Below are positions 1 through 8,415 of a stretch of 64,000 nt of DNA, piece after piece; the first letter of the stretch is position 1, and the number at the start of each line of letters is the position of its first letter. Under the pieces are notes generated by a model, which did not search any database, had not been told where the DNA came from, and saw nothing but the letters and a program-made list of their open reading frames with translations. The stretch lies in the NCBI RefSeq assembly GCF_022570735.2, contig NZ_JANCNS010000002.1, positions 124,001 to 188,000 of the forward strand, written 5' to 3'. Both the position numbers and the translations under genes were made by a program. Source of the stretch: Christiangramia oceanisediminis. GTDB taxonomy: Bacteria > Bacteroidota > Bacteroidia > Flavobacteriales > Flavobacteriaceae.

Positions 1-695
1 ACGATATTGAATCTTTAAAAAACGAGATCGAAAAAGGAGACGTGGCTGCAGTGATCTTTGAAGTGATCCAGGGAGTTGGTGGACTCGACGAAGCCGAATC
101 TGGATTCTATAAAGCAGCAGCTGATATTTGCAAAGAGAACGAGGTTATGTTGATCGCAGACGAAGTTCAGTCGGGTTATGGAAGGACCGGAGATTTCTTC
201 GCTTTTCAAAAACATGGAATTCGCCCTGATATCATCACTATGGCTAAAGGCATGGGGAATGGTTTCCCGATTGGTGGTATTCTAATTGACGATAATATTG
301 AAGCTAAATACGGAATGCTAGGTACGACCTTTGGAGGAAATCATCTGGCCTGTGCTGCTGGAATTTCGGTACTGGACGTTATTGCAGAAGAGAATTTGAT
401 GAAAAATGCTAAAGAGGTATCTGAATACGTAATTTCAGAAGCTTCCAGAATTCCTGAGATCAAAAAGATCAAGGGACGCGGACTGATGATCGGGTTGGAA
501 TTCGATTTTGAGATCGCAGCCTTGAGGAAGGAATTGTTATTTGAGCACCAAATTTTTACCGGGGCATCATCCAATAAAAAACTGCTCAGGATCCTGCCAC
601 CATTGAATATAAAAAAGGAACATTTTGAGATATTCTTCGGGGCAATCAAGAAAGCACTGAAGAATCAACAAATAGATAAAATCGCGTCAAGCTGA
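1..695 (+). CDS. argD: Acetylornithine aminotransferase, C-terminal part (5' end outside window)
   Basis: Class-III PLP aminotransferase of arginine synthesis, converting N-acyl-glutamate semialdehyde to N-acyl-ornithine in the cytoplasm. The frame is open from base 3, so the gene starts before the window; a GTG at 42 is internal. Visible: the ADEVQSGYGRTG segment with the cofactor-contacting Asp, the PLP-Schiff-base lysine in MAKGMGNGFPIGG (codon at 246-248), and the TTFGGNHLACAA segment. The last codons and the TGA stop (693-695) lie inside an intergenic repeat that begins at 685, so the C-terminal residues ASS come from the repeat. It leads directly into the argF'-argB-argE-argH run, which fixes the substrate as acyl-ornithine rather than another omega-amino acid. 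Confidence 0.93.
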   Translation, partial: DIESLKNEIEKGDVAAVIFEVIQGVGGLDEAESGFYKAAADICKENEVMLIADEVQSGYGRTGDFFAFQKHGIRPDIITMAKGMGNGFPIGGILIDDNIEAKYGMLGTTFGGNHLACAAGISVLDVIAEENLMKNAKEVSEYVISEASRIPEIKKIKGRGLMIGLEFDFEIAALRKELLFEHQIFTGASSNKKLLRILPPLNIKKEHFEIFFGAIKKALKNQQIDKIASS

Positions 696-753
696 ACTCG
701 TTTCAGCTTCTTTTAAGATCCTGAATCTTTCAAAATTTCGGGAAAGGATGACA
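685..753 (+). repeat. 69-base intergenic repeat, copy A, covering the argD stop codon
   Basis: Begins CGTCAAGCTGAAC and ends GGATGACA. A second copy of the same length lies at 3755-3823, differing at only a handful of positions. The ends are inverted (CGTCA/TGACG in copy B, one mismatch here). The element supplies the last codons and stop of argD. Confidence 0.85.
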
Positions 754-769
754 AAATTAAGAGTAGAAT

Positions 770-1717
770 ATGAAGAATTATACCAGCATTTCAGACATAG
801 ACGACCTGGAAGGGATCATCAGGGAAGCCAGAAGTTTAAAAGTTAAGAATCCCGAATCAAGGGTTGGAACCGGAAAAACTTTAGGCATGCTTTTTTTTAA
901 TCCCAGTTTGCGTACCCGGTTAAGTACCGAAAAAGCAGCGAAACTACTGGGAATGGAAGTGATGGTGATGAATGTTGGAACCGATGGCTGGGCACTGGAA
1001 TTTGAGGATGGTGCAGTGATGAATTCAGATAAGGCCGAACATGTCAGGGAAGCGGCCGCAGTGCTATCTCAATATTGCGACATTATTGCCGTAAGAGCTT
1101 TTCCGGGTTTAAAAGACAGGGAAAAAGATGAGTCTGAACAGGTGCTGAATAGTTTTAAAAAATATGCTTCGGTACCAGTTGTTAATCTGGAGAGCGCTAC
1201 GGGTCATCCCTTACAGGCGCTGGCAGATGCGATCACGATTCAGGAGAACAATATGGTAAAAAGGCCAAAAGTAGTCCTTAGTTGGGCCCCGCACCCAAAA
1301 GCTTTACCACAGTCGGTTGCTAATTCCTTTGTTGAGATGATGCAAAGGCTGGAAGTGGATCTGGTGATCACGAATCCGGAAGGTTACGACCTGGCTCCAA
1401 ATATAAGGAAGGATACCAAAGTAGAGCATGACCAGGAAAAGGCCTTTGAAGATGCCGATTTTGTGTATGTAAAGAACTGGAGTAGCTATGAAAATTACGG
1501 GCAGGTTCTAAACGTTCAGAAGAACTGGACAGTTGATCAGGCGAAATTGAAGAATTCGAACAATGCGAAAGTGATGCATTGTCTTCCGGTTAGAAGAAAT
1601 GTGGTGATCGCTGATGACGTGTTGGATAGTGAGAATTCTATCGTGATCCAGCAGGCAAATAACAGGACCTTTGCCGCCCAGGTGGTGTTGAAACGGATTT
1701 TGGAGTGTACTAAATAA
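770..1717 (+). CDS. argF': N-acyl-ornithine carbamoyltransferase (acetyl- or succinyl-ornithine type)
   Basis: Transfers the carbamoyl group of carbamoyl phosphate to N-acetyl- or N-succinyl-ornithine, giving acyl-citrulline. 315 residues. Seen: carbamoyl-phosphate loop FFNPSLRTRLS (43-53), where classical OTCases have STRTR; GHPLQALAD near residue 145; HCLPVRRN near residue 270. The proline-rich-loop position that separates the two known specificities (Pro90 in the Bacteroides fragilis succinyl enzyme, Glu92 in the Xanthomonas acetyl enzyme, from memory) is Ala89 here, in DKAEH. The HPLQ block looks like the succinyl enzyme while VRAFPGLKD looks like the acetyl enzyme, so the acyl group is not decided by sequence. 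It is the third step in an argD-argF'-argB-argE-argH run. Confidence 0.92.
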   Translation: MKNYTSISDIDDLEGIIREARSLKVKNPESRVGTGKTLGMLFFNPSLRTRLSTEKAAKLLGMEVMVMNVGTDGWALEFEDGAVMNSDKAEHVREAAAVLSQYCDIIAVRAFPGLKDREKDESEQVLNSFKKYASVPVVNLESATGHPLQALADAITIQENNMVKRPKVVLSWAPHPKALPQSVANSFVEMMQRLEVDLVITNPEGYDLAPNIRKDTKVEHDQEKAFEDADFVYVKNWSSYENYGQVLNVQKNWTVDQAKLKNSNNAKVMHCLPVRRNVVIADDVLDSENSIVIQQANNRTFAAQVVLKRILECTK

Positions 1718-1727
1718 TAATAAGAAA

Positions 1728-1797
1728 GTCATTTCGAACGGAGTGAGAAATCTCCTGAAGGAGATTGCCACGTCTGCAAAAGCAGACTCGCAATGAC
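1728..1797 (+). repeat. 70-base palindromic intergenic element (GTCATT...AATGAC)
   Basis: Starts GTCATTTCGAACGGAGTGAG and ends with the inverted GCAATGAC. Inside are two hairpins: AATCTCC/GGAGATT (about 1749-1766) and GTCTGC/GCAGAC (about 1772-1787). It fills the argF'-argB gap. A degenerate partial copy starts at 3840. The opening sequence resembles an abundant dispersed repeat of flavobacterial genomes (recollection, not searched). Confidence 0.75.
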
Positions 1798-1852
1798 AAA
1801 AATTGGAATATCTATTTGAGATATTAGTGTATTCGTGGCAAAAAATAAAAGC

Positions 1853-2629
1853 ATGAAACCAAACCTGAAAATCATAAAAATAGGAGGTAAGCTTATAGAA
1901 AACGAAGCCTTGCTGGATTCCTTTCTGGATGATTTCGTACAATTAAAAGGACCGAAGATCCTCTGTCATGGCGGGGGAAATAAGGCTACTGAAGTTGCCG
2001 ACAAACTGGGGTTTGAAACCAAAATGATCGACGGAAGGAGAATTACCGATAAGGATTCCATGGAGGTGATCACTATGGTTTACGGCGGACTTTTAAATAA
2101 AAATATAGTTGGCAGGCTTCAGTCCAAAAAACAGAACGCGATCGGGCTTTGTGGTGCGGATGGGAATGTGCTAATCTCGAAAAGAAGACCGGTGAAAGAG
2201 ATCGATTATGGGTTTGTGGGAGATGTGGAAAAAGTGAATACTAAATTCATTAATTCCTTACTGGAACAGGGAATAGTACCGGTTTTTTCGGCAATTTCGA
2301 GTACAGAGGATGGAGTGCTGCTTAATACGAACGGCGATTCGGTAGCTTCGGAAATCGCCATTGCGATGAGTGAACTTTTTCAAACCAAGCTTTATTTCTG
2401 TTCAGAAAAAAAGGGAGTGCTTAAGGATATCAATGACGAAAACTCAGTGATCTCTGAAATTGATTCGGAAAAATATACTAAACTGGTTGCTTCGAAAGTG
2501 ATCACAGACGGAATGCTTCCGAAACTCCATAATTGTTTTCAGGCCATAGAGAGAGGAGTAGATTCGGTTTTGCTTGGTGATTCCGGATTGTTAAAGCGAA
2601 ATGCAACTCATACCAAAATCATAAAATAA
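1853..2629 (+). CDS. argB: Acetylglutamate kinase
   Basis: Phosphorylates N-acetylglutamate, the second committed step of arginine synthesis. 258 residues from the ATG at 1853. The frame stays open back to a GTG at 1835, but that adds only MAKNKS and sits at the edge of the repeat, so ATG is preferred. Seen: N-terminal KIIKIGGKLI phosphate loop, CHGGGNKATEV (kinase glycine loop) near residue 40, GLCGADGN near 100, and NTNGDSVASEIA near 160. Length is normal for a short NAGK without the N-terminal helix typical of arginine-inhibited hexameric forms, which suggests, but does not prove, weak feedback inhibition. The stop TAA shares a base with the ATG of the next gene, so the two are translationally coupled. 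Confidence 0.93.
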   Translation: MKPNLKIIKIGGKLIENEALLDSFLDDFVQLKGPKILCHGGGNKATEVADKLGFETKMIDGRRITDKDSMEVITMVYGGLLNKNIVGRLQSKKQNAIGLCGADGNVLISKRRPVKEIDYGFVGDVEKVNTKFINSLLEQGIVPVFSAISSTEDGVLLNTNGDSVASEIAIAMSELFQTKLYFCSEKKGVLKDINDENSVISEIDSEKYTKLVASKVITDGMLPKLHNCFQAIERGVDSVLLGDSGLLKRNATHTKIIK

Positions 2630-3696
2630 TGCAGGTTAAGGAACTTCAGGAACAGGCTATCGATTTACTGAAAAAGCTGATAGAAACTCAGTCATTTTCT
2701 GGTGAGGAGAACCTAACGGCTTATCTGCTTCAGGACTGGTTAAATCAACATAAAATTCCTCATCACCGGCAGATGAACAATATCTGGGCGGTGAATGAGC
2801 ATTTTGAGGACTCCAAGCCAACATTGTTATTGAATTCCCATCACGACACTGTAAGGCCGAATTCGGCATACACAAGGGATCCTTTCAAGGCAGAGATCGA
2901 GGATGGGAAACTATTCGGTTTGGGCAGTAATGATGCCGGGGGCTGCCTGGTCTCCCTGCTGGCGACTTTCACTTATCTTTTTTCTGAAGAAGGTCTTAGT
3001 TATAATCTGCTTTTCGCAGGAACGGCAGAGGAGGAGATCAATGGAAAAAATGGGATCGCCGCATTACTCCCTGAAATTCCGAAGATCGATGTGGCTATCG
3101 TAGGAGAACCTACCCTGATGAACCTGGCTGTAGCCGAAAAAGGCCTGATCGTTTTTGATGCGGTGGTTAAGGGAACACCTTCGCATGCAGCTCATCCAAA
3201 TAACGATAATTCTATCTATAAGACAGCCAGGGTTCTGGAATGGTTCGAAAATTTTAAACTGGAAAAGGTTTCTGAAACTTTAGGTGAGGTAAAAGTCACC
3301 GTAACCCAGATCAATGCCGGGAGTCAGCATAATGTGGTGCCGGCAAGGACCCACCTGGTGATAGACGTTCGGGTGAATGATAAATACAGCAATAAAGAAA
3401 TTGAAAAGATTTTAAAAAATATGGCTCCGGTGGATGAGATCAATGCCCGTAGTTTAAGACTGAATTCCTCTTCGATACCGCTGCATCACGACCTGGTAAA
3501 AGCCGGGATCGAACTGGGCATGGAAACTTATGGTTCACCAACCTTATCTGACCAGGCGATGTTGGGTTGTCCTTCGGTAAAATTGGGGCCAGGTGATTCC
3601 ACCAGGTCGCATTCAGCAGATGAATTCATTTACGTTAAAGAGATCAAGGAAGGAATTGAAAAATATATAAGATTGCTTGAGAAGGCGTTGAAATAA
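2629..3696 (+). CDS. argE: M20-family N-acyl-citrulline/ornithine deacetylase
   Basis: Zinc hydrolase of the M20 family, 355 residues, starting in a TAATG overlap with argB. Two-metal ligands are all visible: SHHDTVRP (His72 and Asp74 region), SNDAGG (bridging Asp102), GTAEEE (general-base Glu and ligand, 134-136), VGEP (Glu160) and a C-terminal SHSADEF histidine. In pathways with an acyl-ornithine carbamoyltransferase the deacylation happens after carbamoylation, so the expected substrate is N-acetyl- or N-succinyl-citrulline rather than acetylornithine (known for Xanthomonas; inferred here from the neighbouring argF'). Also compatible by sequence with LysK/DapE relatives, but the cluster argues for arginine. 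A perfect 15-bp palindrome lies 6 bases after the stop. Confidence 0.88.
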   Translation: MQVKELQEQAIDLLKKLIETQSFSGEENLTAYLLQDWLNQHKIPHHRQMNNIWAVNEHFEDSKPTLLLNSHHDTVRPNSAYTRDPFKAEIEDGKLFGLGSNDAGGCLVSLLATFTYLFSEEGLSYNLLFAGTAEEEINGKNGIAALLPEIPKIDVAIVGEPTLMNLAVAEKGLIVFDAVVKGTPSHAAHPNNDNSIYKTARVLEWFENFKLEKVSETLGEVKVTVTQINAGSQHNVVPARTHLVIDVRVNDKYSNKEIEKILKNMAPVDEINARSLRLNSSSIPLHHDLVKAGIELGMETYGSPTLSDQAMLGCPSVKLGPGDSTRSHSADEFIYVKEIKEGIEKYIRLLEKALK

Positions 3697-3701
3697 AAGT
3701 C

Positions 3702-3736
3702 GCACTGAGCCTGTCGAAGTGCGACAGGCTCAGTGC
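3702..3736 (+). repeat. Perfect REP-like palindrome after argE
   Basis: Arms GCACTGAGCCTGTCG (3702-3716) and CGACAGGCTCAGTGC (3722-3736) pair over 15 bp around the loop AAGTG. No U-run follows, so it is more like a dispersed REP element than an intrinsic terminator. The core CTGAGCCTGTCGAAG is a sequence I recall as a common dispersed bacterial repeat. Confidence 0.8.
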
Positions 3737-3754
3737 AGCAAACAACAAATAATT

Positions 3755-3823
3755 CGTCAAGCTGAACTTGTTTCAGCTTCCCTTGAGATCCTGAACCTCC
3801 CGAAGTTTCGGGACAGGATGACG
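3755..3823 (+). repeat. 69-base intergenic repeat, copy B
   Basis: Starts CGTCAAGCTGAACTTG, ends GGACAGGATGACG, with terminal inversion CGTCA/TGACG and internal CCCGAAGTTTCGGG hairpin (3799-3812). It matches copy A at 685-753 base for base over most of its length. Confidence 0.85.
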
Positions 3824-3839
3824 AAAAATAAAATTTAAA

Positions 3840-3934
3840 GTCATTTTGAACGAAGTGAGAGATCTGCGGTTCTTCAGTCGTATATGATACAGAAAAAAGG
3901 AACTATTATAAATAGCTCTCGACTCCGCTCGAGC
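3840..3934 (+). repeat. Truncated GTCATT element and a GCTC..GAGC palindrome
   Basis: From 3840 the sequence GTCATTTTGAACGAAGTGAG repeats the opening of the element at 1728 and then diverges. At 3915-3934 is GCTCTCGACTCCGCTCGAGC, an imperfect palindrome that looks like yet another dispersed repeat family. Together with the two preceding elements these occupy most of the 256-base argE-argH gap. Confidence 0.55.
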
Positions 3935-3952
3935 AGACATAAATAAAAAACT

Positions 3953-5230
3953 ATGAAACTCTGGGATAAAGGTATTTCAATAGATAAAAAGATCGAGAAT
4001 TTTACCGTGGGAAACGACCGGGAACTGGATATGCACCTGGCTAAATATGATATTCAGGCATCGAAAGCGCATGCAAAAATGCTGGGGAGAGTCGGGATTT
4101 TAAGCGAAGAGGAAGTCGACGCTCTGGTTGCGGAATTGGAAAACTTGAAGGTACAGCTTCAAAATGGCCAGTTTCAGATCGAAAAAGATTTTGAGGATGT
4201 GCATTCTAAAATAGAATTTGAACTGACCAAAAAACTGGGTGATACCGGCAAAAAGATCCATACCGCGAGATCCAGGAATGACCAGGTTCTGGTTGCTCAA
4301 CAGCTGTATTTTAAGGAAAATCTTCAGGATATTTCAGGAAAAACAAAGGATTTGATCGATGTTCTTCTTGGCCTGGCCGAGGAACATAAAAATAAATTAC
4401 TGCCAGGCTACACGCATTTGCAAGTGGCAATGCCATCTTCCTTTGGATTATGGTTTTCAGCTTATGCCGAATTACTTATCGATGATTTGTATCTTCTGGA
4501 AGCGGGATTAAAGATCGTAGATCAAAATCCGCTGGGATCAGCGGCCGGGTACGGTTCTTCATTTCCAATTGACCGGGAATTTACAACAGAAGAATTAGGA
4601 TTTTCAACACAGAAATTCAATGTAGTGGCTGCGCAGATGAGCAGGGGGAAATGTGAAAGAACGGTAACCTCGAATATCGCTTCGCTGGCGAATACACTTT
4701 CGAGATTTGCGATGGACATCTGCCTTTATATGAGTCAGAATTTTGATTTTATCACTTTTCCCGATGAGCTAACAACCGGCTCCAGCATCATGCCGCACAA
4801 GAAAAATCCCGACGTTTTTGAACTGGTTAGAGGTAAGTGTAATAAACTCCAGGCTATTGCCAACGAAATGATCCTGATCACCAATAACCTTCCCAGTGGC
4901 TATCACAGGGATTTTCAACTGATCAAGGAAAACAGCATTTATGCAGTGGAAAACATGAAGGAGATCCTGGATATTTTCACTCATTCCATCGCACAGGTTA
5001 AAGTAAAAGATATAGATCTTCAGGATGAAAAGTATAAATACCTGTTTACGGTAGATAGTATTAATGAACTGGTGATTAACGGGAAGTCCTTCAGAGATGC
5101 CTACCAGATCATTGGCACACAGGTTCAGGAAGGATCTTATGAGGCTTCAGAAGGGATGAAACATTCACACACCGGGAGCAAGGATAACCTCTCGCTGAAC
5201 ATGATAAGAGCGAAACTTCAGAAGTTATAA
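3953..5230 (+). CDS. argH: Argininosuccinate lyase
   Basis: Last step of arginine synthesis: splits argininosuccinate into arginine and fumarate. 425 residues, a little shorter than the roughly 460 of E. coli ArgH. Fumarase/aspartase-superfamily blocks are intact: TARSRNDQ (105-111), catalytic-acid-base histidine in PGYTHLQ (His155), and the signature GSSIMPHKKNPD (276-287) carrying the mobile catalytic serine. The ATG at 3953 is preceded by a repeat-filled 256-base gap, so it may have its own transcription start although it belongs to the same pathway run. Convergent with leuB. Confidence 0.95.
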   Translation: MKLWDKGISIDKKIENFTVGNDRELDMHLAKYDIQASKAHAKMLGRVGILSEEEVDALVAELENLKVQLQNGQFQIEKDFEDVHSKIEFELTKKLGDTGKKIHTARSRNDQVLVAQQLYFKENLQDISGKTKDLIDVLLGLAEEHKNKLLPGYTHLQVAMPSSFGLWFSAYAELLIDDLYLLEAGLKIVDQNPLGSAAGYGSSFPIDREFTTEELGFSTQKFNVVAAQMSRGKCERTVTSNIASLANTLSRFAMDICLYMSQNFDFITFPDELTTGSSIMPHKKNPDVFELVRGKCNKLQAIANEMILITNNLPSGYHRDFQLIKENSIYAVENMKEILDIFTHSIAQVKVKDIDLQDEKYKYLFTVDSINELVINGKSFRDAYQIIGTQVQEGSYEASEGMKHSHTGSKDNLSLNMIRAKLQKL

Positions 5231-5231
5231 A

Positions 5232-5266
5232 AAATACCTCCTGATCAAATGATTCAGGAGGTTCAA
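5232..5266 (-). terminator. Terminator of the leu operon (- strand)
   Basis: ACCTCCTGA (5236-5244) pairs with TCAGGAGGT (5254-5262). Read on the - strand the hairpin is followed by a run of Ts (TATTTTTTATAAC), read on + it is not, so it chiefly ends leuB transcription. It may also act between the convergent argH and leuB. Confidence 0.7.
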
Positions 5267-5283
5267 ACTTAAATGAAGCAAAA

Positions 5284-6399
5284 TTAAATTATGGTCATCT
5301 GCCCAAGATTGAGATTTTCATTGTTCACAATATGACCTTCAGTATCGCTGATCACACTTTCCAGGAAATCTCCCACTCTCTCGGTAGAATAATGATTGTC
5401 GGTATTAATATCGTTGGTACAAACATTTAATTTTATACTTAACTCTACTGCCATTCGAACTGTTTCTGCCTCCTTTTTAAGGCCTAAATGATCCAGCAAC
5501 ATGGCAGTTGAAAGTACTGAAGCCACCGGGTTTGCGATTCCCTTTCCGGCAGCCTGAGGATAGGAACCATGAATAGGCTCAAAAAGTGCATTTTTAGTTC
5601 CTACGGAAGCAGATTCCAGTAATCCTATACTTCCACCAATCACGCTGGCTTCATCTGAAATGATATCTCCGAACATATTTTCAGTAAGGATCACGTCAAA
5701 TTGTTTAGGATTCAAGATCATTTGCATTGCGGCGTTATCCACAAAAAGATAGTCTACCTTAACCTCTGGATATTGCCTGGCTATTTCGGTTACCGTTTTT
5801 CTCCATAAACGTGAAGTTTCCAGAACGTTCGCCTTGTCAACAAGAGTTAGTTTTTTTCTTCGGTCTTCAGCAGCTTTAAAAGCAAGGTGAGCTACCCGCT
5901 CTATTTCTTCTACAGAATAGGTGCAAAGATCTGAAGCCGATCTTCCATCTTCGGCAGTGCTTTTTTTACCAAAATAGATTCCACCGGTGAGTTCCCGGAA
6001 GATCACCATATCAGCTCCTTCAATATTTTCAGGTTTTAGAGGGGATTTATGAAGCAGACTTTCATAAGCCCTCACCGGCCTGATATTGGCAAAAAGTCCG
6101 AGCTCTTTTCTTAATCTCAAAAGACCTTGTTCCGGTCTAACCTTTGCCGATGGATCGTTATCATATTTAGGATCTCCAATGGCACCAAATAACACAGCGT
6201 CAGAATTTTTACAGAGTTCGAGTGTGGATTCAGGCAACGGATCCCCCAATTGATCGATTGCAGCAGCTCCCACTACAGCTTCTTCAAAATTGAACTCGTG
6301 ATCAAATCTATCGGCAACAGCTTTCAGCACTTTAACTGACTGCTGAGTTATTTCGGGCCCAATCCCGTCTCCGGGTAATACGGCTATATTGAATTTCAT
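5284..6399 (-). CDS. leuB: 3-isopropylmalate dehydrogenase
   Basis: NAD-dependent oxidative decarboxylation of 3-isopropylmalate to 2-oxoisocaproate. 371 residues. Seen: N-terminal AVLPGDGIGPEIT, substrate-binding arginines in LLRLRKELGLFANIRPVRAYE (start near residue 95), catalytic Tyr in RELTGGIYFGK, and the metal-binding signature LTENMFGDIISDEASVIGGS near residue 240. Last gene of leuA-leuC-leuD-leuB; only 4 bases separate it from leuD. The Arg-rich substrate loop and the operon context exclude isocitrate or tartrate dehydrogenase. Confidence 0.95.
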   Translation of the reverse strand: MKFNIAVLPGDGIGPEITQQSVKVLKAVADRFDHEFNFEEAVVGAAAIDQLGDPLPESTLELCKNSDAVLFGAIGDPKYDNDPSAKVRPEQGLLRLRKELGLFANIRPVRAYESLLHKSPLKPENIEGADMVIFRELTGGIYFGKKSTAEDGRSASDLCTYSVEEIERVAHLAFKAAEDRRKKLTLVDKANVLETSRLWRKTVTEIARQYPEVKVDYLFVDNAAMQMILNPKQFDVILTENMFGDIISDEASVIGGSIGLLESASVGTKNALFEPIHGSYPQAAGKGIANPVASVLSTAMLLDHLGLKKEAETVRMAVELSIKLNVCTNDINTDNHYSTERVGDFLESVISDTEGHIVNNENLNLGQMTII

Positions 6400-6403
6400 A
6401 ATT

Positions 6404-7027
6404 TTAGTTTTGTAGGGTTTCTTCTAATCTATTCAGGTTTTCGGACCTTTTCTGTTCAAAATCTTCAATAGCATCCAGCTTGTTGGTAAGGAAATCTATG
6501 TCGTCATAGCCATTCAGCAGGCAGGTTTTTTTATAGGGATCGATCTCAAAACTTTCGTTCTGTCCTGAACTTTCTAATTTAATTTTCTGTTCTTCCAGGT
6601 CAATAGTGACCTTTTCATTCGGATCTTTTTCTACTGCGGTGAATAATTTATGCAGAAAATTAGGGCTTACCTGTACTGGTAAAACCCCATTATTCAAAGC
6701 GTTACCTTTGAAAATATCAGCGAAATAACTGGAAACAACCGCTTTGAATCCATAGGCTTTAAGTGCCCAGGCGGCATGCTCCCGGCTGGAACCACAGCCA
6801 AAATTATTTCCGGCGATCAAAATAGAACCTGAATACCTATCCTGGTTCAGAACAAAATCTTCGTTAGGTTCTCCATTTTTATTAAAACGCCAGTCTCGGA
6901 AAAGGTTTTCACCAAAACCTTCCTTGTCGGTAGCCTTCAGGAAACGAGCCGGAATAATCTGGTCGGTATCCACATTTTCGGCATCCAAGGGTATGGCTGT
7001 ATCTGTAAGTTTTATAAATTTTTCCAT
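6404..7027 (-). CDS. leuD: 3-isopropylmalate dehydratase, small subunit
   Basis: Swivelling small subunit of isopropylmalate isomerase; with LeuC it interconverts 2- and 3-isopropylmalate. 207 residues, usual length. Seen: [15 protein letters not shown] near the N-terminus and the substrate-contacting loop [18 protein letters not shown] (about 72-90). Its ATG shares one base with the leuC stop (TGATG), so the two subunits are translationally coupled. The C-terminal tail after about residue 180 is charged and weakly conserved in the family. Confidence 0.95.
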   Translation of the reverse strand: MEKFIKLTDTAIPLDAENVDTDQIIPARFLKATDKEGFGENLFRDWRFNKNGEPNEDFVLNQDRYSGSILIAGNNFGCGSSREHAAWALKAYGFKAVVSSYFADIFKGNALNNGVLPVQVSPNFLHKLFTAVEKDPNEKVTIDLEEQKIKLESSGQNESFEIDPYKKTCLLNGYDDIDFLTNKLDAIEDFEQKRSENLNRLEETLQN

Positions 7028-8415
7028 CAGTTCAATGTTTGAGTGTAATCTGAAATTTTTCCGGAGATCGCTGTAGCTGCGGCCGTAAGCGGACTCGCCA
7101 GGATAGTCCTGGAACCAGGGCCCTGTCGACCTTCAAAATTTCTATTACTGGTAGATACACAATATTCACCTTCCGGAATTTTATCATCGTTCATGGCCAG
7201 GCAGGCGGAACAACCCGGTTGCCTTAGCGTGAATCCTGCTTCTTCGAAAACCTTATCCAGGCCTTCTTCTTTGATTTGCGTTGCTACCTGTCGACTCCCG
7301 GGAACGATCAGCGCATTTACATTATCAGCTTTCCTTTTGCCTTTAATATAAGATGCAGCTACCCTGAAATCCTCTATTCTTGAGTTGGTACAACTTCCAA
7401 TAAAAATATAGTTGATAGGTTTTTCAAGTAGCGTTTCCCCCGGTTTGAAATTCATATAGGCCAGCGCTTTTGCGTCGCTTTTATTGCCTTCTACCGGAAT
7501 TGAACCTGTCAATTTGATTCCCATTCCCGGATTGGTTCCGTAGGTGATCATAGGTTCGATATCTTCAGCTTCAAAAGAATATTCCTGGTCAAATTCAGCT
7601 CCTTCGTCGGTTTTCAAAGTTTCCCAGTGAGCTCTCATTTTTTCAAATTCAGCTCCTTTGGGAGCGAATTCCCTTCCTTCCACATAATCAATAGTTGTCT
7701 GATCGGGAGCAATTAGTCCGCCACGGGCACCCATTTCGATGCTCATATTGCAAACCGTCATTCGACCTTCCATAGACATTTCCTCGAATACATTCCCAGC
7801 GTATTCGCAGAAATAACCGGTACCTGAATTGGTTCCGAGTTTGCTGATGATATAAAGGATCACATCCTTAGGGAGCACTCCTTTTTTCAGTTTTCCATTG
7901 ACATTCACCCGCAATTTTTTCGGTTTTTCAACCAGAAGGCACTGGCTCGCAAAAACCTGGGTTACCTGGCTGGTTCCAATTCCGAAAGCTATTGTTCCAA
8001 AGGCACCATGAGTAGAGGTGTGGCTATCGCCGCAAACGATGGTCATCCCGGGTTGAGTGATACCCAACTCGGGAGCCATCACATGGACAATTCCATTGTA
8101 GGGATGGCCGAGTCCGTATAAAGTAATATTGTTTTCTTCACAGTTCTGGCTCAGCTCCTTCAGTTGTTTTCGGGACAAAAGATCTTTTACCGGAAGGTGC
8201 TGATCTTTTGTGGGTGTATTATGATCGGCCGTGGCAACGATTTGTTCGGGGCGAAAAATTGGAATATTTCTCTCTTTTAATTCATTAAATGCCTGCGGAC
8301 TCGTCACTTCATGTATAAGGTGCTTATCTATATACAGAATATCTGGTCCGTTAGGAATGCTCTCCACCACATGGGAGTCCCATATTTTGTCAAATAAGGT
8401 TTTATTCATATTCAT
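7027..8415 (-). CDS. leuC: 3-isopropylmalate dehydratase, large subunit
   Basis: Aconitase-family 4Fe-4S subunit of isopropylmalate isomerase. 462 residues. Cluster ligands are visible in IGSCTNSR and GCSACLAMN (Cys, then CxxC); other family blocks are [20 protein letters not shown] and CEYAG. The ATG at 8415 shares a base with the leuA stop (TAATG). A second in-frame ATG two codons on (MNMNKT) is equally possible as start. Sits between leuA and leuD, as expected for one polycistronic message. Confidence 0.95.
   Translation of the reverse strand: MNMNKTLFDKIWDSHVVESIPNGPDILYIDKHLIHEVTSPQAFNELKERNIPIFRPEQIVATADHNTPTKDQHLPVKDLLSRKQLKELSQNCEENNITLYGLGHPYNGIVHVMAPELGITQPGMTIVCGDSHTSTHGAFGTIAFGIGTSQVTQVFASQCLLVEKPKKLRVNVNGKLKKGVLPKDVILYIISKLGTNSGTGYFCEYAGNVFEEMSMEGRMTVCNMSIEMGARGGLIAPDQTTIDYVEGREFAPKGAEFEKMRAHWETLKTDEGAEFDQEYSFEAEDIEPMITYGTNPGMGIKLTGSIPVEGNKSDAKALAYMNFKPGETLLEKPINYIFIGSCTNSRIEDFRVAASYIKGKRKADNVNALIVPGSRQVATQIKEEGLDKVFEEAGFTLRQPGCSACLAMNDDKIPEGEYCVSTSNRNFEGRQGPGSRTILASPLTAAATAISGKISDYTQTLN

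Noticed and set aside
1508-1942. 144-residue antisense frame across the argF'-argB gap
   Set aside because: Covers the intergenic repeat and the ends of two solid genes; no protein features.
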